Below, piece after piece: positions 25,978 through 34,238 of a DNA stretch of 64,000 bases. The position numbers and the translations under genes are program-made. How positions within the stretch are numbered: the stretch's first letter is position 1; each line of letters starts with the position of its first letter. The stretch comes from Paenibacillus faecis (GTDB lineage Bacteria; Bacillota; Bacilli; Paenibacillales; Paenibacillaceae): assembly GCF_008084145.1 (NCBI RefSeq), contig NZ_VSDO01000004.1:634202-698201 (forward strand), read 5' to 3'. Below the pieces are notes generated by a model. The model made no database searches. It had not been told where the DNA came from and worked only from the letters and a program-made list of their open reading frames with translations.

Positions 25978-26262
25978 ATGAACTATAAAAAACCGACTTT
26001 TGTAATTGCCCTGTTTCTTATCATCACTTTTTTATTTCTCTTTTTCAGTGCTATACTTACAAAAATGAATGTATACTTGTCATTCTCTATATGTCTATTG
26101 ATTGGAGTAATTTGTCTCTTTCTGGGCGTTTATTCATTAGCTAAAAGACAATCAACACCGATCTCTATTTTTATTGTATCCATGTCAATCATCATCTTGC
26201 TTTTCACCTTATTTGCTTATTTACTTCCTGAAGCGGGCTATCCCCCTCTTATCGAACTTTAG
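25978..26262 (+). CDS. small integral membrane protein, unknown
   Basis: 94 residues, about three hydrophobic helices (residues 8-28, 33-53, 63-84), AT-rich codon use unlike the neighbouring GC-rich operon. AAAAAAGGTGTG lies upstream of the ATG. No family recognised. Its composition and the surrounding IS element and repeats suggest an accessory patch. Confidence 0.6.
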   Translation: MNYKKPTFVIALFLIITFLFLFFSAILTKMNVYLSFSICLLIGVICLFLGVYSLAKRQSTPISIFIVSMSIIILLFTLFAYLLPEAGYPPLIEL

Positions 26263-26354
26263 TAAATGAACGGGCTCGCAGCATCGCGTTTAGATCGCTC
26301 AAACAGGTTGTAAGTGAGAAGGATGAATTTTGTTTTTTACGGAGGGATAATCGG

Positions 26355-26747
26355 ATGATGATCATTAAATCTCCTGGGGGTTCAATTTTTCCGTATTACT
26401 ACAAGGGCGGAGAAATACACTGTTTAAAATATGGCAGCTTCCATGCAAATAGCGAATCTTTATTCAGCTTGATGAAAGCGGAGGAAACTTTTATTCTCGG
26501 ACAGCCGAGGAGATTGGCCATATGGGTGGATTTTTATGAAACAGAGCTTACGAGGGAAGTAATGCTTGAATTTGCAGGGAATCTGGCCAGGTTGCAGTCG
26601 CATATCAGAAAGCTGGCAATTGTCGGAGGTTATGGCAGCATATATCGGCTCCGTAGGTATTTGCGTAAGCAGGCTCCTCAATTTACGATTCCTATTCAAT
26701 ATTATGGCGACCCGGAGGATGCCAAGACGTGGCTGGTTATGGGGTGA
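26355..26747 (+). CDS. hypothetical protein, possible STAS/SpoIIAA-like fold
   Basis: 130 residues behind ACGGAGGGAT. The pattern RRLAIWVDFYETELTREVMLEFAGNLARLQSHIRKLAIVGG followed by RLRRYLRKQ resembles a SpoIIAA-like/STAS alpha-beta fold, where such proteins often bind lipids or antagonise kinases, but similarity is only structural impression. Stands alone between the small membrane protein and the IS110-family element. Confidence 0.55.
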   Translation: MMIIKSPGGSIFPYYYKGGEIHCLKYGSFHANSESLFSLMKAEETFILGQPRRLAIWVDFYETELTREVMLEFAGNLARLQSHIRKLAIVGGYGSIYRLRRYLRKQAPQFTIPIQYYGDPEDAKTWLVMG

Positions 26748-26855
26748 TCTGATCATAAATATCATTACAATTATTAATTATATAGATTGAACTATTGATG
26801 TCCATATTAGACAGCGGTGTAAAGGGTTCTTCTCACATCCTTGACCCTACAACAA

Positions 26856-26894
26856 ATGGTTCGGTACGAGTTAAAGGGAATTCTTCCCGTTAAT
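26856..26894 (+). repeat. dispersed repeat R2, left fragment (cut off by the IS110 element)
   Basis: 39 bases that align without gaps to 61491-61529 (ATGGTT-GGT-CGA-TTAAAGGGAA, then TTCTTCCCG-TAAT). In the 61.5-kb copy the sequence continues directly into what is found here only after 28449, so the IS sits between the halves. Between 26748 and 26855 nothing else was recognised. Confidence 0.75.
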
Positions 26895-27128
26895 CAAACA
26901 TGGCCTAGCGGCCACCGCCAGTAATGAAAATGGTACGGTCATTCACCTACTTTTCTGTTACATTTAAAGTGTGAGTCATAGGTCGGCCAAAGATTGGGGA
27001 TCTACCCCGTCCGTTAATCGGACCAACTGCAGCCACGAGGATCGCCGAGTGTTGCCTTGAGCACGTGTATAAATTTTCTCCTCAAAAGGTTGCATGATTC
27101 ACACCCATACTGCAACTGGAGGGATAAT
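26895..27128 (+). ncRNA. candidate IS110 bridge RNA region
   Basis: Non-coding 5' region of the element. CCGTTAATC at 27011-27019 repeats the left target flank plus first IS base (26887-26895), and ACCAA at 27022-27026 is the complement of the right target flank TTGGT (28453-28457), placed as target-binding strands of a loop. Further 3', GTATAAAT at 27067-27074 repeats the right IS end plus junction (28445-28452), as a donor-binding strand would. A matching second donor strand is not clear. Matches are short and found by eye. Confidence 0.5.
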
Positions 27129-28354
27129 ATGGACGCCATACGCGAGTGTTGTGCTGGACTGGATGTCCACCAGGAAACTGTAGTAGCTTGCCTGCTGAGC
27201 GGGCCGCTTCATAAGAAGCCCAAGTCTGTTATTGAAACATTCGGTACCACTACACGAGAGCTCTTGCGGTTACAAGACTGGCTCGTAAAGCACGAATGCA
27301 CAGAGGTTGCCATGGAAAGCACAGGAGTTTATTGGAAGCCGGTGTGGAACATACTTGAGGGCACCTGTACTTTAACCTTGGCTAATCCGCAACATATCAA
27401 AAACGTCCCTGGCAAGAAGACGGATGTAAACGATGCGGAGTGGATTGCGGGATTACACCGTTGTGGACTCATCGATGGTAGCTTCGTCCCGGATGAATCC
27501 ATACGAGATTTGCGGGATCTTACTCGCTACCGTCGAAAGCTCATTCAAAACCTCACTCAGGAGAAAAATCGAATCCACAAAATTCTTCAGGATGCAAATA
27601 TCAAACTAACCACGTTCATCTCGGACCTGTTCGGTGTTTCTGGACGTGCCTTACTGGGATCCATCGTCAACGGGGAAGTCCTTGACGTACATGAGGTACG
27701 CAAAATGGTACACACCCGGCTGAAGATGAAGGTCCCGTTGCTGGTTGAAGCACTGAATGGTCGCCTGCGCTTGCATCACCGAAACATGATCAAGCGGCAC
27801 TTGGAACATATACATTATTTAGAAAAGCAGATTCAGGAACTCGAGGCTGAGATTGAATCGGCAGTAGAGCCTCACATGAGGGAAATACAGTTGCTCGATA
27901 CGATTCCGGGAATTGACTTCGATGCTGCGGCGAGCATCGTAGCGGAAATAGGTACCGATATGGCGCATTTCCCAAGTGAAGCTCACTTAGCCTCTTGGGC
28001 AGGTGTTTGTCCAGCCAACCATGAGAGTGCCGGTAAAAAAAAAGAAAAAAGAACAACCGCGGAAACAAGCATATAAAGTCCGTGTTATGCCAAGCGGCAT
28101 GGGCAGCGATAAAAAAGAAGGATAGCCGGTTTACAGCAGTGTACTCCCGAATTGCAAAGAGGGCAGGCACACAGAAGGCTAACATGGCGATCGCCCATTT
28201 GATGATACGAATCATTTATGTAATGCTTCGTGATAAAGTGCCTTATGAAGAATTAGGGCGCGAGTATTTAGGTTCCGACAAAAAAGTAGCAGAGTCCCTT
28301 GTGAAGAAGCTACAAAAGCTAGGTTACCACGTCGAACTAACCGAGATTGCTTAA
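27129..28354 (+). pseudogene. IS110-family DEDD transposase, frameshift in an A9 run
   Basis: Starts at ATG 27129 after GGAGGG. RuvC-like DEDD residues are intact: Asp12 (CAGLDVHQE), Glu63 (VAMESTG), Asp99 and Asp102 (KKTDVNDAEW). The Tnp domain holds PGIDFDAAASIVAEIG and Ser300 in NHESAGK, the likely nucleophile. At 28035-28043 nine A residues follow; frame 0 stops at 28076, whereas a -1 shift there gives KRKKNNRGNKHIKS and joins the C-terminal part VLCQAAWAAIKKKDSRF...LGYHVELTEIA ending at 28354. Full product would be about 408 residues, the family norm. Either an indel or slippage on the A-run (A AAA AAA) is involved. Confidence 0.85.
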
Positions 28355-28449
28355 ATATTAGTTTTTAAAAAAAGACAAAAATCATTTAAGGGATGCTTTA
28401 AAGTCAATTTTAATTTCGCGCTGTGAAGCAACAAATTCATTTTCGTATA

Positions 28450-28640
28450 AATTTGGTGTGTAAGCGGCTGCAGAGGCGAATTAGCTGGAAAACCTCCCGC
28501 TAATTCGCCTGAAATGGTGTATACCGGCAATAGAAGCGTGAAATAGATGGAGCTTTTCCAGCTAAATCCGCTCGAAGAGCCAAGAGCGGTACATTAACAG
28601 GATATTTTCCCGTTAATGATGTAGACTCCGACGGTGGGGA
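28450..28640 (+). repeat. dispersed repeat R2, right part (copy at IS110 junction)
   Basis: About 190 bp highly similar to 61527-61718; shared long blocks include GCGAATTAGCTGGAAAACC, CTCCCGCTAATTCGCCTGAA, AGATGGAGCTTTTCCAG, GAGCCAAGAGCGGTACA and GTAGACTCC. It contains hairpins such as GCGAATTAG...CTAATTCGC and CATTAACAGG...CCCGTTAATG. No ORF. Confidence 0.85.
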
Positions 28641-28691
28641 TCTCCGAAATCCTATCACATCCTTGAACGCCAATTTTTTAGTTCACCTATA

Positions 28692-28724
28692 TAACTCCAC
28701 TAACTTAATGTTGGTGGAGTTTTT
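28692..28724 (+). terminator. orphan intrinsic terminator
   Basis: AACTCCAC-taacttaatgtt-GGTGGAGTT followed by TTTT. There is no intact gene between it and the IS110 transposase; it may be the remnant of a lost gene or may stop read-through from the IS. The stretch 28641-28798 otherwise shows no gene. Confidence 0.6.
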
Positions 28725-28798
28725 CCTAGTACGCCAACATGGGCGTCATCTCTAGGGTGAAAGCCCCGAACGGGGCTGATTATGTGCTGAAGGAGCAG

Positions 28799-29015
28799 GC
28801 AAGGTAAATTAGGGCCTTTTGCGCCGCTATTTTGTCGAATTCGGCTCATTTGTGTGAAATAGCGGTCTTTAGAGGCCTTATTTTTGGGAAAAACGGTTTA
28901 AATCGTGATTTCGGAGCCTGTTCAACAACAATAAGGCCTTTTTTGACCGTTATTTTTCCCGTGGATCCGATTTCAGCCGTAATAGCGGCTCAAAACGCCG
29001 TTATTTTCGCTCGGC
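28799..29015 (+). repeat. dispersed intergenic repeat R1, copy b
   Basis: Second copy of the 19164-19374 repeat in the same orientation, with the same landmarks (AGGGCCTTTTG, CTATTTTGTCGAATT, GTGTGAAATAGCGG, AATAAGGCCTTTTTTGACC, AATAGCGGCT). Several palindromic AATAGCGG / CCGTTATT halves suggest a structured or paired element. Confidence 0.8.
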
Positions 29016-29129
29016 ACAAAGAAGTGAAGATGCCGCGAACCCGAAAGCCGATCGAATCCAATCCCGTGCTTCCTCCTCCCCCATCCGAAATTTTTCACCC
29101 CTTATGCCGCGAATCGTCACCTTACCTGT

Positions 29130-29143
29130 TGACAGCGCTGCCA
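29130..29143. promoter_or_regulatory. candidate catabolite-responsive element (cre) before the glycan operon
   Basis: TGACAGCGCTGCCA fits the CcpA consensus TGWAARCGYTWNCW at 12 of 14 positions and lies 44 bases before the binding-protein gene, overlapping a TTGACA. No convincing -10 box at normal spacing was seen. Confidence 0.4.
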
Positions 29144-29186
29144 TTACAATGGGGTTAACCATAAATCGAGGGGGGACCAAGGGGAT

Positions 29187-30524
29187 ATGAGAAATAAAAA
29201 TAAAATGGCTCAAAAATGGATCGCTTTGCTTTGCAGTGCGGCTATGCTCGCGCTCTTGCTCGCCGGATGCGGCGGTGGAAGCAACGCTGCAGGCGGCGCC
29301 GGGGAATCGGGGGACAAGGTCAGCATCACGATCTGGCATAACTGGACCGGACAGGACGCCAAAGCCGTGGCGATGCGGAAGATCATCGAGGATTTCCGGG
29401 CGGAACATCCGGACATCGACGTGATCGACGAAGGTCTGCCGACGGACGGCCTGCGGACCCGCCTGCGCACGGTTGCGGCGGCGAACGAGATGCCGGACTT
29501 GTTCGTGATGTGGCCCGATGCGATGACCAAGGAGTTCGTTAAAGGGGATCTGCTCCAACCGATCGATGAGGAGTTGAACGCCAATCCCGAGTGGAAGGAC
29601 AATTTTATCCCCAATGCGCTGGACGGTTACACGGTAGACGGCAAAATCTACTCCGTCCCCATGAATCTGGCGCCAAGTTCATTCATTTATTATAACGAAG
29701 CGATATTTAAGGAGCACGGAGTGAAAGTGCCGGAAACTTGGAGCGAGCTGGAGACCGCGATCAAGACGTTCAATGAAAAAGGCGTCATTCCGATCGTGCT
29801 CGGCAACAAAACCAACTGGGTGGCGCAATCCACATTGTTCAGTACTTTGGCCGATCGCATAACGGGAACGGACTGGTTCCTGAAGGCGGTGTCTCAGGAC
29901 GGAGCGAAGTTCACGGACCCGGAATTCGTGCAAGCCTTGTCGACACTTCAGGATCTCGGCAAACAGGGCGCGTTCCAGGAAGGCTTCAACAGCATCGATG
30001 AAACGCAGATGATGCAGCTTTATTTCCAAGGGAAAGCGGCGATGGTGATCAACGGCGGCTGGGCCCTGGCCAACCTGGTCAACAACGCGCCGCCGGAAGT
30101 GCTGGACAACACTCACATTACGATCCTGCCGGCGATCGAAGGCGGGAAGGGAGATCCGCAGACGACGGCTGGCGTTGTGGGAACGGGTCTCGGGGTCAGC
30201 AAGAAGCTGACCGGCAGCAAGAAAGAGGCGGCGATGAAGCTGTTCTACGAACTGGCGGGGCCCGACGGCCAGAAGGCGACGCTGAACAGCAGCACGCTGG
30301 TAAGCTACAAGATCGAGCTGGACAAGAGCCAGGCTCACCCGCTGTTCGTAGAGCTTTACGAGCTGATGCAAAAAGTGAAGATCACGCCGGTTTACGATTC
30401 CAAGCTGGGATCGGCCGCCGTCGAAGTCGTGAACAACGGGCTGCAGGAGCTGCTTTCGGGCGGAAATCCGCAGGATATCGCCCAAAAAATCCAGGACGCG
30501 CAGGCTGCGGCCGCGGCTAACTGA
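29187..30524 (+). CDS. CUT1 sugar ABC transporter substrate-binding lipoprotein
   Basis: 445 residues behind GGGGGACCAAGGGGAT. Lipobox LLAGC (Cys28) followed by a Gly/Ser/Ala linker. Mature protein has the MalE/UgpB-type pattern: VSITIWHNWTGQDAKAV, EHPDIDVIDEG, MPDLFVMWPDAMTKEFV, SVPMNLAPSSFIYYNEAIFKEHGVKVPETWSE. It binds an oligosaccharide outside the membrane for the two permeases downstream. The operon's GH2 mannosidase-like enzyme suggests manno-oligosaccharides (inference). No MsmX-type ATPase is present here; such systems usually share one encoded elsewhere. Confidence 0.92.
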   Translation: MRNKNKMAQKWIALLCSAAMLALLLAGCGGGSNAAGGAGESGDKVSITIWHNWTGQDAKAVAMRKIIEDFRAEHPDIDVIDEGLPTDGLRTRLRTVAAANEMPDLFVMWPDAMTKEFVKGDLLQPIDEELNANPEWKDNFIPNALDGYTVDGKIYSVPMNLAPSSFIYYNEAIFKEHGVKVPETWSELETAIKTFNEKGVIPIVLGNKTNWVAQSTLFSTLADRITGTDWFLKAVSQDGAKFTDPEFVQALSTLQDLGKQGAFQEGFNSIDETQMMQLYFQGKAAMVINGGWALANLVNNAPPEVLDNTHITILPAIEGGKGDPQTTAGVVGTGLGVSKKLTGSKKEAAMKLFYELAGPDGQKATLNSSTLVSYKIELDKSQAHPLFVELYELMQKVKITPVYDSKLGSAAVEVVNNGLQELLSGGNPQDIAQKIQDAQAAAAAN

Positions 30525-30531
30525 AGTTCGT

Positions 30532-30565
30532 CCCCTTCCCCTTGAGGGGGAGGGGGTTATTTTTT
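30532..30565 (+). terminator. intercistronic hairpin with T-run after the binding-protein gene
   Basis: CCCCTTCCCC-ttga-GGGGGAGGGG then TTATTTTTT, between the binding-protein stop and the first permease. Probably a partial terminator or mRNA-stabilising hairpin that gives more binding protein than permease. Confidence 0.75.
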
Positions 30566-30585
30566 CGGAGAGGAAGTGAGCGTTG

Positions 30586-31464
30586 ATGCATGCTTTGCGC
30601 AGCCGTCGTTTTATATGGATGGGCCTCGGCCCCACCCTTATCCTTTATGCGTTGTTTGTTTTTGTGCCGGTCATCTGGTCCGCTTACTACGGTTTCTTCA
30701 ACTGGTCGGGCATCGGGGAAGCGAAGTTTATCGGGTTGGACAATTACGCGGAAATTTTACGCGATCCCGTCTTTTGGCGGGCGCTTAAAAACAACGTCAT
30801 TTTCGTGCTGGCCTCGGTGTTCGGTCAGGTTCCGCTGGCGCTGATGCTGGCGGTGCTGCTTCATAAGAGCAACCTGCTGCAGCGCTTTTTGCGGTCGGCC
30901 GTTTTTCTCCCGATGGTGCTTTCGACCGTCGTTATCGGCATGATCTGGCAGTACATTTACCACCCGCAGATCGGGATTCTCAATTTTCTGCTGGATGCGC
31001 TCGGCCTGGAGAACTGGAAGCTCGAATGGCTGTCGGACCGGAACATCGCCATCTATTCGTTGATTCCGCCGCTGATTTGGAGCTATGTGGGGCTGTATCT
31101 CATTATTTTCATGTCGGCGCTCCAGAACATTCCGGGCGAGATTCACGATGCGGCCAAAATCGACGGGGTATCGGGGGCCAGAAAACTGGTCACCATCACC
31201 CTGCCGATGATCAAAAATACGGTACAGGTCGCGGTCATCCTCTGCATTTCGGGCAGCCTGAAGTCGTTCGACCTGGTGTATATCATGACCAAGGGCGGAC
31301 CCGCACACGCCAGCGAATTGCTCGCGACATACATGTACAACTCCACGTTTACGACTTATCGTTACGGATTCGGAAGCGCCATTTCAACGACGATTATGGT
31401 GATCAGCTTGCTGCTGATCGGCACGAGTCAGTGGCTGACTTCACGCAAAAAAGGCCGTGCCTGA
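30586..31464 (+). CDS. CUT1 sugar ABC transporter permease (MalF-type)
   Basis: 292 residues from ATG 30586 (an in-frame TTG three bases earlier is less likely), with GGAGAGGAAGTGAG upstream. Six helices; the coupling motif IPGEIHDAAKIDGVSGARKLVTITLPMIKN (EAA-like loop) is in the C-terminal half; N-terminal FVPVIWSAYYGFFNWSGIG is typical of MalF/LacF/UgpA permeases. Pairs with the next gene. Confidence 0.92.
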   Translation: MHALRSRRFIWMGLGPTLILYALFVFVPVIWSAYYGFFNWSGIGEAKFIGLDNYAEILRDPVFWRALKNNVIFVLASVFGQVPLALMLAVLLHKSNLLQRFLRSAVFLPMVLSTVVIGMIWQYIYHPQIGILNFLLDALGLENWKLEWLSDRNIAIYSLIPPLIWSYVGLYLIIFMSALQNIPGEIHDAAKIDGVSGARKLVTITLPMIKNTVQVAVILCISGSLKSFDLVYIMTKGGPAHASELLATYMYNSTFTTYRYGFGSAISTTIMVISLLLIGTSQWLTSRKKGRA

Positions 31465-31498
31465 CAACGCGGCAGGGTAAAAAGGAGGAGACGCGCAC

Positions 31499-32377
31499 AT
31501 GAATACCCCAACACCGGCCATTGGGCGAACGGCGGACCCAAGCCCCCGGATTTCGCTAAGAAAGGCGGGGACCGCTATTTTTTGGACGGTTCTTGCGCTC
31601 TATGGTATTTTAACGTTATACCCGTTTTTGTGGCTGTTGATCAGCGCTTTCAAAACGAATACGGATTTCTATAACCGGCCGTTCGGACTGCCCGAAAGTT
31701 GGCAGTGGGACAATTTCTCCCGGGCTTGGGAGAGCTCGCGGCTGGGCTCGGCGTTCGGCAATTCACTGATCGTGACGATCGGTTCGCTGGTCCTGACGCT
31801 GTTTGTGGCCGCGTTGTCTTCGTTTATTCTCGCCCGGTTTCAATTCAAGGGGAAGGGCGGGGTGCTGGCCTTCTTCGTGGTCGGCATGCTGATCCCGATT
31901 CACAGCACGCTCGTTCCGCTCTTCATTCTGATGAAGCAGATGTCGCTGCTGAATACGTACTGGGCTTTGGTTTTGCCCTATACGGCCTTTGCGCTGCCCA
32001 CGGCGATTTTCGTGCTGACCGCCTATCTCACCAGCATCCCCCGGGAACTGGAGGAGGCCTCTTTTATCGACGGTACGGGGCTGTGGGGGCTGTTCTTCCG
32101 GATCATGCTGCCGATCTCGCTGCCGGCGCTGTCCACGGTGACGATTCTCAGCTTTTTGCACGCCTGGAACGACTTTTCGTTCGCTTTGGTGTTTATTAAC
32201 AAGACCGCTTTGAAAACGCTGCCGCTGGCGATCGCCAATTTTGCCGACGGGTATCAAACGGACTATGGGCTCACGCTGGCGGCCATGACGTTGTCCGTCA
32301 TTCCGACGATCGTGCTGTATTTGCTGTTTCAGGAGCAGATGATGAAGGGAATGACGGCCGGCGCGGTGAAAGGCTAG
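31499..32377 (+). CDS. CUT1 sugar ABC transporter permease (MalG-type)
   Basis: 292 residues behind AAAGGAGGAG. LTLYPFLWLLISAFKTNTDFY near the N-terminus and the coupling loop IPRELEEASFIDGTGLWGLFFRIMLPISLPAL identify a MalG/LacG/UgpE permease with six helices. Ends 19 bases before the histidine kinase gene, within a single operon. Confidence 0.92.
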   Translation: MNTPTPAIGRTADPSPRISLRKAGTAIFWTVLALYGILTLYPFLWLLISAFKTNTDFYNRPFGLPESWQWDNFSRAWESSRLGSAFGNSLIVTIGSLVLTLFVAALSSFILARFQFKGKGGVLAFFVVGMLIPIHSTLVPLFILMKQMSLLNTYWALVLPYTAFALPTAIFVLTAYLTSIPRELEEASFIDGTGLWGLFFRIMLPISLPALSTVTILSFLHAWNDFSFALVFINKTALKTLPLAIANFADGYQTDYGLTLAAMTLSVIPTIVLYLLFQEQMMKGMTAGAVKG

Positions 32378-32396
32378 GAACCAAGGAGGGGGAGTT

Positions 32397-34238
32397 GTGG
32401 TGTACGGATGGCGGGGCTGGTTGGCAACTTCCCTTCAGCGTAAATTGTCCGTCGTTATCGCCGGTTCGATGATCGTGCCCTTGTTGGCTTTGGGGCTGTT
32501 TGCCTTTCTGATCTCCTCGCGGGTGACCGAAGAGAAGACGAAGCTGACCGGGAGCGATATGCTCGAGCAGATGGACGCGAATCTGCGCTTTATGCTGGAG
32601 GACGCCGAGACGCTGTCCGTCTTTCTGATCGGGGAGCGCGATATCCAGAATTATCTGGCCCGGCAGGAGGATGACGAGGCCGTGCGGTCGGAAATCGTCG
32701 GCCGGATGACGAACCTGGCCGCTTCCAAGTCGTATATCGCCAACATTGCGATTTATCCGGATCGCTTCGGCCCCGCGCTGTCGACGGCGGCCTGGCGGGA
32801 CGAAGAGGTGTCGGCGGCGGTGCAAGCGGCCTCGGGCACGGAGAAAGCCTGGTCCGGCGTCTACCGGGTGCAGAATTACGACGGGATGCAGAACGTCATC
32901 ACGCTGATTCGGCCGATCCGCAGCGTATACAACTTCCGGCACCTGGGCTGGCTGGCGATCAGCCTGGACGAGGAGGCGATGTCCCGGAATTGGCGGCATC
33001 CCGATTTCGGACAAGGCTCGGGGAAGGTGGAGCTTATCGGAGCCCAAGGCATGATCCTCTCCTCGCCTGACAAATCGCGGCTGGGCCAATCGCTGGAGCC
33101 GCATGCACCGGGGCTGTTCGCCCGCATTCCCGACGGCTTGGCGGGCAGCATCCTCTACGGCGAGGGGGACAGGAAGGTGACCGTCCTGTACCGCCGGGAG
33201 CCGTTGACGAATTGGATGCTGGTCGGCACGGTGCCGTACGAACGGTACCGGGATCAGAACCGGTACATTCTGACCCTCACGGCCGCGGCCGTCGCGTTGT
33301 CCGTGGCGGTCAGCGCGTCTTTGGTCTGGTTTATGGTACGCCGTGTCACCCGGCCGCTCGCGGTGCTCACCCGGCATTTGTCGCGCATCGATCCCGAACG
33401 GCCGCTGCCCCGTTTCCCGGTTGTCCGCGACGACGAGATCGGCAGGCTCGGCCAAAGCTACAACTTGCTCGGGGCCCATATCGAGCGGCTCAAGCAGGAG
33501 GTGATCCGGGGCGAAGCGCGGAAAAAGGAAGCCGATCTTCGCGCGCTTCAAGCGCAGATCAACCCCCATTTCCTGTATAACACGCTCTCGTCGATTCACT
33601 GGATCGCCCTGATGGCCGAAGAGAAGCGGATCGCCGATATGGTGGAGGGGCTTAGCGATTTTTTGCGCATCAGTTTGAACCAGGGGAAGGATTACTGCCC
33701 CGTCGCGCAGGAATTGGAGCATATCCGGAACTACGTGCGGGTGCAGTCGATCCGGTTCCCCGAGGAATTTACCGTGGATTACATCGTCGACCCGGCAGTG
33801 GAGGATAAATTTATGCTGAAGCTGCTGCTGCAGCCGCTGGTGGAAAATGCGTTGATCCACGGTATCCAGCCCAACGGCAGCCCCGGCACGATTACGATTC
33901 TTATCCAATCCGGGCGGGAGGATATCAAATTCACCGTCCTGGACGACGGCGCCGGGATGCCCGGGCGGCGGCTGGACGAGATTCGCCGCGCTCTGGCCGC
34001 GGTCCGTGGCGGAAGTAAGGGCGCCGATGTCGGCGGGGATGTGACCATCAAGCAAGACGATGGGTTAGGAAAGCGATCCCCGAGTATAGCTTCGGAGGCT
34101 TCCGGTTATGGGCTGTGCAATGTCCATGAGCGGCTGCTGCTTCACTACGGGCCGGATTCGGGGCTGGACATCGACAGCCGTGAAGGCGGCGGAACCCGGG
34201 TTGCCTTTTCTATTCCGCGATGGGAGGAAGCGCCATGA
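32397..34238 (+). CDS. YesM-type sensor histidine kinase
   Basis: 613 residues, GTG start (32397 or 32400) behind AAGGAGGGGGAG. Two membrane helices (about 18-38 and 295-315) flank an extracytoplasmic dCache-like sensor; HAMP from about 315 (VRRVTRPLAVLTRHL); His_kinase PF06580 with LRALQAQINPHFLYNTLSSIHW, His391 being the phosphoacceptor; then an HATPase with LLLQPLVENALIHGI (N box) and DDGAGMP (G1). Its stop overlaps the response-regulator start (ATGA). In this family the pair usually senses extracellular glycan or the loaded binding protein and switches on the adjacent transporter genes. Confidence 0.92.
   Translation: MVYGWRGWLATSLQRKLSVVIAGSMIVPLLALGLFAFLISSRVTEEKTKLTGSDMLEQMDANLRFMLEDAETLSVFLIGERDIQNYLARQEDDEAVRSEIVGRMTNLAASKSYIANIAIYPDRFGPALSTAAWRDEEVSAAVQAASGTEKAWSGVYRVQNYDGMQNVITLIRPIRSVYNFRHLGWLAISLDEEAMSRNWRHPDFGQGSGKVELIGAQGMILSSPDKSRLGQSLEPHAPGLFARIPDGLAGSILYGEGDRKVTVLYRREPLTNWMLVGTVPYERYRDQNRYILTLTAAAVALSVAVSASLVWFMVRRVTRPLAVLTRHLSRIDPERPLPRFPVVRDDEIGRLGQSYNLLGAHIERLKQEVIRGEARKKEADLRALQAQINPHFLYNTLSSIHWIALMAEEKRIADMVEGLSDFLRISLNQGKDYCPVAQELEHIRNYVRVQSIRFPEEFTVDYIVDPAVEDKFMLKLLLQPLVENALIHGIQPNGSPGTITILIQSGREDIKFTVLDDGAGMPGRRLDEIRRALAAVRGGSKGADVGGDVTIKQDDGLGKRSPSIASEASGYGLCNVHERLLLHYGPDSGLDIDSREGGGTRVAFSIPRWEEAP

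Larger units (their letters stand above)
26895..28449 (+). mobile_element. IS110-family insertion sequence in an intergenic hairpin repeat
   Basis: About 1555 bp, bounded by comparison with the uninterrupted repeat at 61.5 kb. AAT occurs at both junctions (26892-26894 and 28450-28452), leaving a 3-base ambiguity in the ends; no long terminal inverted repeat or target duplication, as usual for IS110. Layout is left non-coding region of 234 bases, DEDD transposase (frameshifted), right non-coding region of 95 bases. The long left region fits the IS110 subgroup that encodes a bridge RNA upstream of the transposase. Confidence 0.8.

Noticed and set aside
28728-28775. Group II intron remnant (CTCTAGGGTGAAAGCCC-like block)
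   Set aside because: No domain V hairpin and no reverse transcriptase fragment nearby; kept only as an unexplained shared block.
32298-34055. 585-codon minus-strand frame opposite the histidine kinase
   Set aside because: No domain content, entirely opposite a textbook YesM-type kinase.
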